Notes: generated from the letters alone by a model not told the origin. A DNA stretch of 64,000 nucleotides from Burkholderia sp. Ac-20365 (GCF_017104715.1 NZ_JAAGPI010000007.1:186001-250000); one strand, 5' to 3'; shown: positions 47,238 through 56,814, counted from the stretch's first letter. Numbers and translations: made by a program.

Positions 47238-48092
47238 TCAGTAGTCGGAGTCCGCGCCCTTGCCGGAACCAGAGCGCGCGTCCGATGGCGAATTGCGCCC
47301 CCTTTCACGCGCCAGCAACTCCTGTTTCAGCATGAGTGCCTCGCTATTGTCGCGCTGCAACGAAAGTGCCCAAAACACTCCCGAGCGGGCCATGCGCAGG
47401 TCGTTTTTTTCGAGCCCGGCGCGGGCGCGCGCAAGGGCGAGCGCTATCAGCCTTTGATTCTTGGTAGTGCCACTTTTGGTGCTTCCTGCAGGCTCCGCCG
47501 ACGAGTCGGTGCCACGCACAGAAGGCGAAGAGGCCGATTGAGCACTCTGCTCCGTTGTTTCGGGCGAGGGTACTGATTCCGGTGCGGCCATCGATGCGAC
47601 TGCATTGTTCTGCGTTGTTGCAGTGCGATCGTTGCTTGTCGATGCCGGGCTTTGAGTCGACTGGCCTGCGCCGTCGGTCGTGACGCTGCCTTGCACCATG
47701 TTTGATGCCCGCTGCTGTTCGACGTCGGCGGAGTCGTCACGCAGATGCAAGAACATCACTATGACGGCAAGCGCGACTATGGCCACGAGCGTCAGTGCGA
47801 TGACGGCTTTCCAGCCGCGCGGGCCGGCAATGCGCAGGGAAAGTGAAGAAGGCGAAGGTAAGCGCGCGTCAGGGGCGGGACCGGTTGTTCCGGATGGCGG
47901 TTTCGGCCGTGACGCCCACAGCCCGTTGCCCAATGCGACATCGGGTTTCTTCGTAGGTGCGCGTTCGCCGACTGTGGGCCGCGCCTGCGCTCCGCATCGC
48001 GGACAGAAGTTCACAGGCTCAGACAACCTGCTGCCACATTGTGCGCAGGTGGTCGGAAAAAGCGCGGCCCGAGCGGTTTGAGCGCCCATCAT
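47238..48092 (-). CDS. Zinc-ribbon membrane protein
   Basis: A 284-residue protein. Near the N-terminus CAQCGSRLSEPVNFCPRCG is a double-Cys zinc ribbon. A Pro/Ser-rich linker, a single membrane helix (about 98-118, AVIALTLVAIVALAVIVMF), a Ser/Thr-rich linker, and a helical C-terminal domain (about 215-275, LALARARAGLEKNDLRMARSG) follow. The C-terminal part looks like one and a half tetratricopeptide-type helices. ATG at 48092 with GGGGGA upstream. Function unknown; such proteins often hold periplasmic scaffolds. Confidence 0.78.
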   Translation of the reverse strand: MMGAQTARAALFPTTCAQCGSRLSEPVNFCPRCGAQARPTVGERAPTKKPDVALGNGLWASRPKPPSGTTGPAPDARLPSPSSLSLRIAGPRGWKAVIALTLVAIVALAVIVMFLHLRDDSADVEQQRASNMVQGSVTTDGAGQSTQSPASTSNDRTATTQNNAVASMAAPESVPSPETTEQSAQSASSPSVRGTDSSAEPAGSTKSGTTKNQRLIALALARARAGLEKNDLRMARSGVFWALSLQRDNSEALMLKQELLARERGRNSPSDARSGSGKGADSDY

Positions 48093-48477
48093 TGAATGTC
48101 CCCCCCGGGAAAATGAACACAGACACTGCGTCAGTCTTGCATGGAGCGATCGTCGTGACATGCACACATGCTGTACATGCCGATATCGACAGCTAAGGCA
48201 TGCCAGTTAAAGTACGACGAATCGACACGAAACCTGGTAGTCTGGCCAATATCGGTCAGCCGGGGATCAGCGTCAACCCGCTATGCCGCCTTCCATCAGC
48301 ATGCATCGGTCATAATTTAGTTATTCGAGGTCGCGCGAGTGAAGATTCCGTTAGCGATTTCGTATCCGCAGATCGCGCTGCACAATTAACAGGGGCGCAT
48401 CGGCCGCTGTCGTTGCAGGTGGCTTTCGTTAGAATCTGTTTTCCGATTCGTTTATTCGTTCAATACCGGAGGCGAAC
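48093..48477. other. Divergent intergenic region before the aminotransferase
   Basis: About 385 bp between the zinc-ribbon and aminotransferase genes. No coding frame with a ribosome site and no recognisable RNA; the part near 48300-48330 is AT-rich and probably holds a promoter. Confidence 0.4.
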
Positions 48478-49605
48478 GTGCCAGGTTTACTCCCGAATGT
48501 CGACCCCAAGGGACTTCTCGAATATTCAGTCGTTTACACCGACCGATCGATCAATCACATGTCGCAGCTCTTTCAGGGAGTCATGCGCGACATCTCCGCT
48601 TCGCTGAAAAAAGTCTACAACGCGAAGGCGGCCATTGTTGTCCCGGGCAGTGGGACGTTCGGCATGGAGGCCGTTGCCCGGCAGTTTGCAACCAACAGAA
48701 AGTGTCTGGTCATCCGCAATGGCTGGTTCAGTTTCCGCTGGTCGCAGATTTTCGACATGGGCAGCATTCCGTCTGAATCGATCGTGCTGAAGGCGCGTCC
48801 AGTCGAAGAGGGCAGGCAGGCCGCGTATGCGCCAGCGCCGATCGAAGAAGTGGTCGCCGCGATCAAGGAAAACAGGCCGGATCTGGTGTTTGCGCCGCAT
48901 GTCGAAACGGCGTCCGGAATGATGCTGCCCGATGCATATTTGCGCGCGGTGGCCGACGCCGTTCATGCTGTAGGCGGTATGTTCGTACTGGATTGCATCG
49001 CCTCCGGTACCGTCTGGGTGGACATGCAGGCCAGTGGCGTCGATGTCCTCATCAGCGCACCGCAAAAGGGATGGAGCGCGTCACCCTGCTGCGGACTGGT
49101 CATGCTCAGCCCCCTCGCCCGCGAACGAATCGACTCCACGACCAGCACCAGTTTTTCGTGCGATCTTCGCAAATGGCTGCAGATCATGGAAGCCTACGAG
49201 AACGGCGGCTTCGCGTACCACGCCACGATGCCAACGGACGGCCTCGCGACGCTGCGTGACGTCATGAAGGAAACCGAGTCATACGGCTTCGATAAAGTGC
49301 GAGCGGAGCAGCTTGAACTCGGCACACGTATCCGCTCGCTCTTGACTCGCGCGGGTTTCAGAAGCGTAGCGGCCGAAGGCTTTCAGGCCCCCGGCGTCGT
49401 GGTCAGTTACACGGACGACGACGGCATCCGGTCCGGCAAGAAATTCGCCGACGCTGGTTTGCAGATTGCGCCCGGCGTTCCACTTGAATGCGATGAGCCT
49501 GCGGATTTCAAGACCTTCCGCATTGGGTTGTTCGGATTGGACAAACTGCATGACATCGAGGGCGCGGTCGCGCGGTTCGCCAAGGCGCTAGATAGTATCC
49601 GTTAG
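48478..49605 (+). CDS. Class V PLP aminotransferase
   Basis: A 375-residue aminotransferase of the alanine/serine-glyoxylate group. PLP features are VPGSGTFGMEAVARQF near 58 (phosphate-binding loop), FVLDCIASGTVWVDMQASG near 170 (Asp of the cofactor pocket) and ISAPQKGWSASP near 197 with the Schiff-base Lys. The GTG start at 48478 follows ACCGGAGGCGAAC. The physiological donor is not clear; serine/alanine with glyoxylate is the family norm. It is followed by a hairpin at 49627-49664. Confidence 0.9.
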   Translation: MPGLLPNVDPKGLLEYSVVYTDRSINHMSQLFQGVMRDISASLKKVYNAKAAIVVPGSGTFGMEAVARQFATNRKCLVIRNGWFSFRWSQIFDMGSIPSESIVLKARPVEEGRQAAYAPAPIEEVVAAIKENRPDLVFAPHVETASGMMLPDAYLRAVADAVHAVGGMFVLDCIASGTVWVDMQASGVDVLISAPQKGWSASPCCGLVMLSPLARERIDSTTSTSFSCDLRKWLQIMEAYENGGFAYHATMPTDGLATLRDVMKETESYGFDKVRAEQLELGTRIRSLLTRAGFRSVAAEGFQAPGVVVSYTDDDGIRSGKKFADAGLQIAPGVPLECDEPADFKTFRIGLFGLDKLHDIEGAVARFAKALDSIR

Positions 49606-49626
49606 GATCCTCTTTGACTCGCTGCT

Positions 49627-49664
49627 TCGAACTGAGCCGCATGGGCCTATGAGGCTCAGTTCGA
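49627..49664 (+). terminator. Hairpin, probable terminator of the aminotransferase
   Basis: Arms TCGAACTGAGCC (49627-49638) and GGCTCAGTTCGA (49653-49664) pair perfectly round a 14-nt loop. The T tract is poor, so termination would be weak or Rho-assisted. Confidence 0.4.
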
Positions 49665-49978
49665 TCATTCTCAGACGGTCAGTTTCCGACTGCACCCGTC
49701 CGTGCTGCCCGTGCGTTCGCACGCGTCTGCACAGTCAACTTCACGCAATCCAGAGAAATAGCGGCGCGTCGGCCCTCGCTGTCATGCCGATGCAGTCGTA
49801 CCCGACAGTAATTTCCGTCTAAGTCGCGCTCCTTACGATCAAGACGATCGAACGCTTTCGTAAGAGCTTTTCGGTCGAAAGAGCCACCTGCCACAAATGG
49901 ATTTTGGCATGCGTGGTTGGCTTTGGATCGCAAGAGGAGAGCGTGGCGTGCGTGAGGCTATCGGACGGGTTGTGACAT

Positions 49979-50212
49979 GGCTCGAATGTGTTGAACAGCG
50001 TGTTCGGGCTGGTCGAGCCCGTGTGGGCGATCACGGCCGGTGTGTGCGGCACGACTGTCACGTCGACGGGTACCGTCGCGCGTATGAAGCGAAGGTTCAT
50101 TGGCACACTCGTCGGCGTGCCGATCGGTCTCGCGCGCCTGCCTGTCGCGGATTGCTTAGCCAAACGCGAGAACCGTAAAACACTACTTCGGGATAAAGAC
50201 GCTGTGAGATGA
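49979..50212 (+). pseudogene. Possible remnant of a FUSC-type aromatic-acid exporter
   Basis: The frame reads SVFGLVEPVWAITAGVCGT, then RMKRRFIGTLVGVPIGLARL, which resembles one half-repeat of the fusaric-acid-resistance (FUSC) membrane domain (a Trp-Ala helix followed by an R-x-x-GTLxG loop). A stop codon sits seven codons before the resemblance begins and the rest of the protein is absent. The match is short and by eye. Confidence 0.3.
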
Positions 50213-50261
50213 AACACCTGAGGCGTGATCGAAGGCCTCTGGATCTTTATGGAAAGCTGAA

Positions 50262-50969
50262 ATGGATTCTCTTAAGGCATTGATTTTTGACGTGCAAGGC
50301 AGCACGACAGACTTTCGCTCGACGGTAGCTGAAGCGGCTCGCGCGATTGCGGCCGCTCGCGCGCAGACTGTTGATTGGGGATGCTTCGTCGATGATTGGC
50401 GGCGGAAGTATCGAGTGACGCTCGATGCAGTGCTTGCCGGATCTGAAACGTGGAAGCCAGTCGATCGGGTCTATCGCATCGCACTTGATGAAGTGATCGA
50501 GAAATACGGCGTCGGATTTCTGACGTTCGATGAGCGTGAACGAATCAACACTGCATGGCAGAGAATTGCGCCGTGGCCCGATTCGGTTGACGGGCTGCTA
50601 CGGTTGAAGCGCCGATTCAAACTGGTGACGTTATCGAATGCAGACGTCAGCGCGGTTATTAATATCTCAAAGCACGGGTCATTACCGTGGGACGCTATTT
50701 TCGCTGCAGAAATGGTCGGAACGTTCAAGCCAGACCCGCGTACCTATAAAATGGCGCTGCGCTATCTCGGCGTATCTGCTGGCGAAGCCATGATGGTCGC
50801 ATGTCACAAATATGATCTGTACGCGGCACGCGATCTGGGATTGAAAACTGCATTCGTTACGCGACCGCTCGAATTCGGACCTGATGGCGAAGTCGATACG
50901 ACGTTTGAAGACAGCTTTGACATTAACGCGCGGGATTTTATCGATCTCGCGGCGCAGTTGGATTGCTGA
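50262..50969 (+). CDS. Haloacid dehalogenase type II-like HAD protein
   Basis: A 235-residue HAD-superfamily hydrolase. Motif I is ALIFDVQGSTTDF with the nucleophile Asp10; family dehalogenases normally have D-x-Y-G-T. Motif II TLSNADVS, Lys in GTFKPDPRTYKMAL, and late MVACHKYDLYAARDLG parallel L-2-haloacid dehalogenases. The ATG at 50262 follows GGAAAG. GC content is lower than that of neighbours. It could act on 2-haloacids or be a phosphatase; the altered motif I leaves this open. Confidence 0.82.
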   Translation: MDSLKALIFDVQGSTTDFRSTVAEAARAIAAARAQTVDWGCFVDDWRRKYRVTLDAVLAGSETWKPVDRVYRIALDEVIEKYGVGFLTFDERERINTAWQRIAPWPDSVDGLLRLKRRFKLVTLSNADVSAVINISKHGSLPWDAIFAAEMVGTFKPDPRTYKMALRYLGVSAGEAMMVACHKYDLYAARDLGLKTAFVTRPLEFGPDGEVDTTFEDSFDINARDFIDLAAQLDC

Positions 50970-51217
50970 CAACGGGCAGCGAAAAACTCATTGGAGCGCG
51001 AGAGAGACTGGAACATCTGCGGGCACCGACAGGAACGCCTCCGATAATCATGATACTTCGCATGATCGTTCTCATGCGTGATCAGGTCGGCTCAATTAAA
51101 TCCGATTGTCGGGAGGAGACTAAAAGAAACAAATAAAAACAGCACCGTCGCGCCGCGAGCGATCCGCTCACATATCAGAGCAAGGAAACTCGCGGCAATC
51201 GGGCGCCATCAACTGAC

Positions 51218-51541
51218 TTACTGTCCACCAAAGTAGATCTGGTGCATTTCCTCTGCGGACGCCGGATGAGTCGTTGCACGAGAGCCAAAGGAGGTTGAGC
51301 CGGAAGCTGTTCCTCCGTATCCCGTAGCGCTAGTTGCCGACGCACGCGCTTCAGCGGCTTGCACGTCTGCCGGGTAAGTTGGGTTCTCGCCTTTTCCCGG
51401 ATCATAGCCAGCCTGTTCCAGTTGCTGTAGTTCCGCACGCACCTGCGCTCGCGTCGTGCCCGTGTCGGTGGTCTGCGAGAAAGATGCGACGGGTAATGCC
51501 AACGCCGAGGCGGCCGCGATTGTGACGATGAACGACTTCAT
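51218..51541 (-). CDS. DUF4148 small secreted protein
   Basis: A 107-residue exported protein typical of Burkholderiaceae. Signal peptide MKSFIVTIAAASALALPVAS with cleavage around residue 22, then the DUF4148 core TRAQVRAELQQLEQAGYDPG and a Gly/Ser-rich tail ending in HQIYFGGQ. The ATG at 51541 has AAGGAG eight bases upstream. Function unknown. Confidence 0.9.
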   Translation of the reverse strand: MKSFIVTIAAASALALPVASFSQTTDTGTTRAQVRAELQQLEQAGYDPGKGENPTYPADVQAAEARASATSATGYGGTASGSTSFGSRATTHPASAEEMHQIYFGGQ

Positions 51542-51971
51542 GATCAGCTCCTTCTGGTCGTCGATATCCCTCAGGGGAAGGTGGTCCCATGCGGACATCG
51601 AAGCCCAACTAGCAACAGTCCGAACTATGCATGCGCATACGAATGTCGCGATGCGCCGTGCAAACCGCCGATGAACACATCGACACAAAGAAGACGATTG
51701 AAACGACCTCGGAAGCAATATTCCTTATTTAAAAATTGGATTTATGTGTGCGTCACGGCCCATTCGCTAATACCAGAGAAAGTGATTTTGTCTGATATGA
51801 AATGTGGCGATCTGAAATCTTCAACGCTATTTCGTGAAAGTAACGCTGATTCCCATTCTCAATCTTTGGGCGAAACGAAAGCCGCGCTTCATCGTAAGGT
51901 CGCATTGGACGCGCACATTACCGCATTCGTAAGACCTGGTAACGTGAACTGGACATCGAACGAGGTGAACA
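51542..51971. other. Intergenic region before the phosphodiesterase
   Basis: A 430-bp divergent gap with an AT-rich centre near 51710-51830. Frames seen here lack ribosome sites. No RNA or repeat recognised. Confidence 0.4.
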
Positions 51972-53627
51972 ATGAGTCGTCTGTTGAGATGGTTTGGCGC
52001 CGGTGCGCTGATGGGTTCCCTGATTTCCCCCATGACTTCTGCGCAGGCTGAAGATCACAACCCGCAGAATGAGGGCGAGCGGAGCAATGCAGTAAAGCAT
52101 GTGCTGCTGATCAGTATCGACGGTTTGCACGAGCAGGATATGGCGCGATGCATCGGCGCAAATACCTGTCCGAACATTTCGCTTCTCGCGAAGTCGGGCG
52201 TGACCTATACGAATGCGTACACACCCGGCCTCTCGGATTCGTTCCCCGGGCTCGCCGCATTGGTAACGGGCGGATCGCCGAAGTCAGCCGGACTCTTCTA
52301 TGACGTTTCTTACGACCGTACCCTGTACGCTCCCGCCGATACAGGTTGCACGGGCAAACAAGGCTGGAACGTCGTGTTCGACGAAACGACAGGTATCGAT
52401 GCCCAAGGTGGCGGCGCACTGATTCACCTCGACGGCGGCGGCGCGTTCAACCCGGATGCGATCCCGCGCGCAAAGGTTGGCAACAAGTGCGTTCCTGTTT
52501 TTCCGCATGATTACATCAAGACGAATACGATATTCGAGGTCGTCAAGCAGCAGATACACGACTCGCGCACTGCCTGGGCCGACAAGCATGCGTGGGGCTA
52601 CGACTGGCTGAATGGTCCTTCGGGTCGCGGTGTCGATGATCTTTCCCGTACCGAGATCAATTCGATCAACCCGGCAACGGGCAATGACTACACGGACGTT
52701 TATCAGAATACGGAGATCTTCGATAACCTCCACGTCAATTCGATCATCAATGAGATCGACGGAAAAGATTCGACGGGCAAACGCAACGCGCCTGTTCCGA
52801 CATTGTTCGGCACGAACTTCCAGACGCTGAGCGTCGCGCAAAAGGCGACGGTTGCAAAGGGCGGCGGCTATCTCGATGCGAGCTTTACGCCGGGTCCTCA
52901 AGTGACGGCGGCGATTGCGTATGTCGACGATGCGATCGGCAAGATGGTCGCGGAACTGAAGGCTAGAAACCTCGCCAGTTCGACGATGATGATCGTGACC
53001 GCGAAGCACGGCCAGTCGCCGACCGATCATACGAAGCTCGTCAAGAACGGCGATACGTTGACAGCGCTGCTCGAGGCGAACAACTATCTCGATCCGAACG
53101 GCAATTTCGGTCAGAACAACAACGCCCATGCACTGAACGATGGAACGGGTCTGGTCGGAACAGGGCTTGTCCAGACGGATGATGTCGGTCTGATCTGGCT
53201 GCGCGATCAGAAGCAGGTGAATGCGGCCGTGGCGACACTGCAGGCGAACCTGGGATGCAATGCGCCTGGTATCTGCGCGGACGGTCCGCAGGCGTACATC
53301 CTGTCGGGGCCGCGACTTGCAGCCATGTTCGGCGATCCTGCGCTTGGCCGTACGCCCGACATCATCGTGCAACCGAATCCGGGCGTGATCTATACAACGA
53401 GCACGAAGAAGGACGAAGAACACGGCGGCAATGCACCCGATGACAGCCACCTCGGCCTCGTCGTGTCGTTTCCCGATGGTCACTATCACGGCAAGACAAT
53501 CGACCGTCGCGTGACGACGACCCAGGTCGCGCCGACGATACTGCGTTCGCTGGGCGTGAACCCTGACGAGTTGCACTCCGTGAAAGTTGAAGGCACGCGA
53601 GCGTTGCCTGGAATTCACGGCGATTGA
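51972..53627 (+). CDS. Exported type I phosphodiesterase/nucleotide pyrophosphatase-like protein
   Basis: A 551-residue member of the alkaline phosphatase superfamily with a signal peptide (cleavage near AQA, residue 26). Metal and nucleophile regions are LLISIDGLHEQD near 45, then GLSDSFPGLAALVTGGSP with Ser where pyrophosphatases usually have Thr, MIVTAKHGQSP near 340 where the usual SDHG Asp is Lys, and EEHGGNAPDDSHLGL near 480. The KHGQSP variant defines a known subfamily rather than a random loss. It probably hydrolyses phosphodiesters in the periplasm. Confidence 0.85.
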   Translation: MSRLLRWFGAGALMGSLISPMTSAQAEDHNPQNEGERSNAVKHVLLISIDGLHEQDMARCIGANTCPNISLLAKSGVTYTNAYTPGLSDSFPGLAALVTGGSPKSAGLFYDVSYDRTLYAPADTGCTGKQGWNVVFDETTGIDAQGGGALIHLDGGGAFNPDAIPRAKVGNKCVPVFPHDYIKTNTIFEVVKQQIHDSRTAWADKHAWGYDWLNGPSGRGVDDLSRTEINSINPATGNDYTDVYQNTEIFDNLHVNSIINEIDGKDSTGKRNAPVPTLFGTNFQTLSVAQKATVAKGGGYLDASFTPGPQVTAAIAYVDDAIGKMVAELKARNLASSTMMIVTAKHGQSPTDHTKLVKNGDTLTALLEANNYLDPNGNFGQNNNAHALNDGTGLVGTGLVQTDDVGLIWLRDQKQVNAAVATLQANLGCNAPGICADGPQAYILSGPRLAAMFGDPALGRTPDIIVQPNPGVIYTTSTKKDEEHGGNAPDDSHLGLVVSFPDGHYHGKTIDRRVTTTQVAPTILRSLGVNPDELHSVKVEGTRALPGIHGD

Positions 53628-53880
53628 TCGCTGATAACGCAATCTGGTTGGCGTGCTGCTTCGTTTGATGTGGCCGCACGTCAATTGACTTATCTCGCGT
53701 TGTTGATTGAATGCCGTGCAGAGAATTCACTCATAAGATTGAAAGTGATTTTTATTCTCCTAAATTCAGAGCCGACACTGCCAAGAGCATCTGTTACATA
53801 AAATTTCAATTTGCCGCGCAAAGTTACTGCCTGTTTTCGTAAGCTTCTGTCCACACAAAAACGATCATCAGGGACGAGTT

Positions 53881-55053
53881 ATGAGAACGAGAATAACGCT
53901 GCTTTGCGTAGCGGCAATTCCATTTGCGCTGGCTGCATGCGGAGGAGGCGGTGGCGGCAATAGCAGCGGTGCAACTGGCACACTGCACGTGGCAATGACG
54001 GACGCGCCGTCTTGCGGTTTCGATCATGTCTACGTGACCGTCAACAAGGTACGGGTCAACGCAAGTTCTTCTGCAAGCGATACAGATGGTGGATGGACCG
54101 ATATCGCACTGCCTTCACCTCAGAAGATCGATCTTCTTTCACTGACGAATGGCGTTCTGAGCGATCTCGGTCGGGCACCGCTTGCTGCGGGCCAATACCA
54201 GCAGATCAGACTCGTACTCGCGCAGAATCAGGGAAACACGGTTGCCAATTCGGTTGTCGTGAGTGGTACGACAGCTGAGCAGCCGCTTGCAACGCCGAGT
54301 GCGACACAGAGCGGATACAAGATCATTCAGCCGTTCACGGTTCAGGCCAATACGCTTGTGGATCTCGTACTCGACTTCAATGCATGCAAGTCGGTTGTAC
54401 AGCGCGGTAACGGCGCCTACAGCCTGAAACCGGTCGTAACGGCCACACCAACCGTGGTAAGCGGCAGCATCGCGGGATATGTCGCGACGGCCGAAGCCGG
54501 GGCGACCGTCTACGCAGAACAGAATGGCCAGGTAATCCGTGGCACGGTCGCTGACAGTAATGGCCAGTTCATTCTGAGCCCGCTGGTTCAGAGTTCATCG
54601 AACGGCAATTACGATGTCGTGATCGTGGATAACCGGCAACCCAACGGACACGCGAACGGCGTCATTCACGCAGTGCCCGTCACGGCAAGCGCCACGACGA
54701 CGATCGCGACATCGGCGGCACCGATCACGTTGCCTTCGTCCGCCGTCAATACGATTGCGGGCACGGTAACGGCATCTGCACAGGCCACGATGCGCGCGCT
54801 GCAAAACGACGGCGCGGGATCGTATGAGGTGACATCGACGAACGCCAATCTCGACACAGGCACATACACGCTCGCCGTGCCGGCCGCTGCAACGTTGACG
54901 GGCACATACAAGGGGGCCGTGCCGGTCACGCTGTCGCAGGCTGCCGCGGCTGGAAACTATACCGTCGAAGCCGATAGTGCGAGCGGCGCCACGCAATCGG
55001 CGGGCGCCAATGTATCGAGCGGCAGCCAGTCGGGAATCAATTTCAACTTTTAA
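53881..55053 (+). CDS. DUF4382 lipoprotein
   Basis: A 390-residue surface or outer-membrane lipoprotein. Lipobox ALAAC (Cys20) is followed by a run of six Gly. Residues 30-200 are DUF4382 (GTLHVAMTDAPSCGFDHVYV, LPSPQKIDLLSL, QYQQIRLVL), a carbohydrate/adhesion-like beta domain. Two carboxypeptidase-regulatory-like beta-sandwiches (about 200-390) follow, with Thr/Ala-rich strands. It starts directly at 53881. The small lipoprotein gene 46 bp downstream may be co-transcribed. Confidence 0.85.
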   Translation: MRTRITLLCVAAIPFALAACGGGGGGNSSGATGTLHVAMTDAPSCGFDHVYVTVNKVRVNASSSASDTDGGWTDIALPSPQKIDLLSLTNGVLSDLGRAPLAAGQYQQIRLVLAQNQGNTVANSVVVSGTTAEQPLATPSATQSGYKIIQPFTVQANTLVDLVLDFNACKSVVQRGNGAYSLKPVVTATPTVVSGSIAGYVATAEAGATVYAEQNGQVIRGTVADSNGQFILSPLVQSSSNGNYDVVIVDNRQPNGHANGVIHAVPVTASATTTIATSAAPITLPSSAVNTIAGTVTASAQATMRALQNDGAGSYEVTSTNANLDTGTYTLAVPAAATLTGTYKGAVPVTLSQAAAAGNYTVEADSASGATQSAGANVSSGSQSGINFNF

Positions 55054-55098
55054 ACAGGGAGCGTGGGAGAGACCGCAACGTCTGTCCCAATTCATGCC

Positions 55099-55266
55099 AT
55101 GAAAATATTCATGATTCTGCTGACAACAGCAGCAGCCGGACTATCTGGCTGTGCAGTGTATTTGCCCGATGAACCTCACGCAGTCGTCGTACCGCAAGGC
55201 AAGCCTCAAGGCGGGCCGGGAAATGGATATTGCCCGCCAGGCCAGGCCAAAAAGGGAAACTGCTAG
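55099..55266 (+). CDS. Small lipoprotein
   Basis: A 55-residue lipoprotein: signal MKIFMILLTTAAAGLSGC with lipobox LSGC (Cys18), then a short Pro/Gly-rich mature part ending YCPPGQAKKGNC with two more Cys that could form a disulfide. It is followed by a hairpin terminator at 55295-55327. Short lipoproteins ending in CPPGQAKKG-type tails occur in related bacteria; role unknown. Confidence 0.75.
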   Translation: MKIFMILLTTAAAGLSGCAVYLPDEPHAVVVPQGKPQGGPGNGYCPPGQAKKGNC

Positions 55267-55294
55267 TAAGCGGGCGCCTCAATGAACTACGTCG

Positions 55295-55327
55295 CGCGTG
55301 TGAAGTAGATCCGCCTCACACGCGTTT
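55295..55327. terminator. Bidirectional-looking terminator
   Basis: Arms CGCGTGTGA (55295-55303) and TCACACGCG (55316-55324) pair perfectly, with TTT following on the plus strand. It lies between the converging small lipoprotein and cysteine-containing protein genes. Confidence 0.5.
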
Positions 55328-55347
55328 GCCGCGCGAAATGCATCATG

Positions 55348-55716
55348 CTATTTCGACGGCGCCTGGCGGTTCTGTTCAGCGGTTTCTTCGGGTGGCGCAT
55401 GCGATGTACATGCCTGAAGCGCGGCCATCGCTTTTCGTGCGACGGCCAGCGTTTCCTCGCACGCATTCGGCTCTTCAGCCTTGGGACATCCGCCTGCTGC
55501 TGTCACTTGTGCAAGTGCGGCCCGGATCTTCCTCAGTGCAAGTTCGGGTGAACCCGTGTCCGCAATCAGGCGTGCAAGATTGAAAGCGCTTCCAGTCGGC
55601 AGTTCCACATAGGCGGGACAAACCGATTCAGCGCACACATCCACCGAAGACAACAACAAAACGAAAACCACGCTGACTGGTCTTTGATGACTGAAACCGC
55701 TGCGAATGACTTGCAT
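55348..55716 (-). CDS. Small exported cysteine-containing protein
   Basis: A 122-residue protein. The hydrophobic stretch VSVVFVLLLSSVDVCAES is a likely signal peptide. The mature part is helical (NLARLIADTGSPELALRKIRAAL) and has Cys in VCPAYVE, GGCPKAEEPNACEE and LQACTSH, possibly paired in disulfides. The ATG at 55716 has AAGGAG eight bases upstream, which supports a real gene. No family recognised. Confidence 0.65.
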   Translation of the reverse strand: MQVIRSGFSHQRPVSVVFVLLLSSVDVCAESVCPAYVELPTGSAFNLARLIADTGSPELALRKIRAALAQVTAAGGCPKAEEPNACEETLAVARKAMAALQACTSHAPPEETAEQNRQAPSK

Positions 55717-56261
55717 TCCCGGCTCCTTGCGCTGCACGAGGAACATGGACATGTTTCGTGTCCGTTACCCATAGCGACATTGACGTCGTCTCTGAGAATG
55801 CGACGCAGTAGAACGAGCCTTCGCCGAAACTCACTGTTCTGAAGGATGATTGTGCACGGCAAGGCTGATCTCGAAGTGGTTATAGCCGGGATTCCTTAAG
55901 GCTTGCTTAAGCGAACGCGTCTGCGCGATTCACAACGATTCTCCGCGCTGTCTCAAGCCTGATACGGTTTGGGCGTGCACCGTTCCCCTAGCGGATTGAG
56001 CGCCCCCAAAGATAGAAAAGACTCACCGTGTACCCCACGCTTCGATCATGCGTGTCTGAGTTGAAACATCCGCGGTACACCTGCGTCTCCAATTGGTTCC
56101 GACTGCCCCATTTCCTCACAGCCTGTACGGTGTGCACGACATTGGCATGTCATTTGCGAAATTGCGGGCGCTTCGCGTCGACTAACTTCGAACAGATACG
56201 GCGCGCATGACGGAAGCTGGTTTTGTCCGGCAACACATGAAGCGACTACGGGGGAGAAATC
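55717..56261. other. Intergenic region before the tadE-like gene
   Basis: A 545-bp divergent gap. No coding frame with a ribosome site. The part 55880-56000 is the likely promoter region for the TadE/TadG and oxidase genes. A short 60-codon frame at 56028-56210 looks non-coding. Confidence 0.4.
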
Positions 56262-56804
56262 ATGAAGCGAGTCTCTGACAGCCGGGCGTCTGTCGACATC
56301 GAACATTCGAGCTCGCGAGCCAGCCTGATCGACGCGATTCGACGCGATGGCCTGTGTGAAGAAGTGCCCGCAGCGAGCCGACGTCGCCGGAGGATTAGCA
56401 GAGCGCAACGCGGCGTAGCGGCAGTGGAATTCGCTATCGTGCTGCCGCTTCTGCTTCTGGTCTTATTCGGCATCGTCGAGTTCGGTGTAGCGCTGTACGA
56501 CAAGGCGATGATCACAAACGCCAGTCGCGAAGGCGCGCGTGCTGGAGTCGTGCTGCGCACTCCGAAACCGAACGCACAGGACATCACTAACGTGGTGCTC
56601 GCCTATAGCCGAAACTATCTGATTACCTTTGGCTCGAGCAACACACCGACGGTCAGTGTTCCTTCCGGCATAGGCGGCACGTTCGGTACACCGCTCACAG
56701 TCACTGTTTCGTACCAGTACGCAGGGTTAGGCCTGGGTGCCATGCTGTCCGCGTTCACGGGGCCGATCGTCATGACGGCCACGACGATCATGAACAACGA
56801 GTGA
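56262..56804 (+). CDS. TadE-like pseudopilin
   Basis: A 180-residue protein with a basic N-terminus (RRRRRISRAQRG) and then the TadE signature GVAAVEFAIVLPLLLLVLFG (about 50-70) with the Glu typical of pseudopilins, followed by EFGVALYDKAMITNASREGA. A beta-rich periplasmic part follows. TadE proteins are minor pilins of Flp/Tad systems. It is translationally close to the tadG-like gene 10 bp downstream. No other tad genes are in the window. Confidence 0.88.
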   Translation: MKRVSDSRASVDIEHSSSRASLIDAIRRDGLCEEVPAASRRRRRISRAQRGVAAVEFAIVLPLLLLVLFGIVEFGVALYDKAMITNASREGARAGVVLRTPKPNAQDITNVVLAYSRNYLITFGSSNTPTVSVPSGIGGTFGTPLTVTVSYQYAGLGLGAMLSAFTGPIVMTATTIMNNE

Positions 56805-56814
56805 GGCGGCCATC

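Larger units (their letters stand above)
49606..50261. other. Gene-poor stretch with possible membrane-protein remnant
   Basis: A 655-bp stretch without an intact gene. Beyond the hairpin and a possible remnant at 49979-50212 I see nothing; frames on both strands lack ribosome sites and normal composition. Confidence 0.4.

Noticed and set aside
51972..53627. Loss of a metal ligand in the phosphodiesterase (Lys for Asp in SDHG)
   Set aside because: The KHGQSP form is shared by a known subfamily, so it is not a special defect of this protein.
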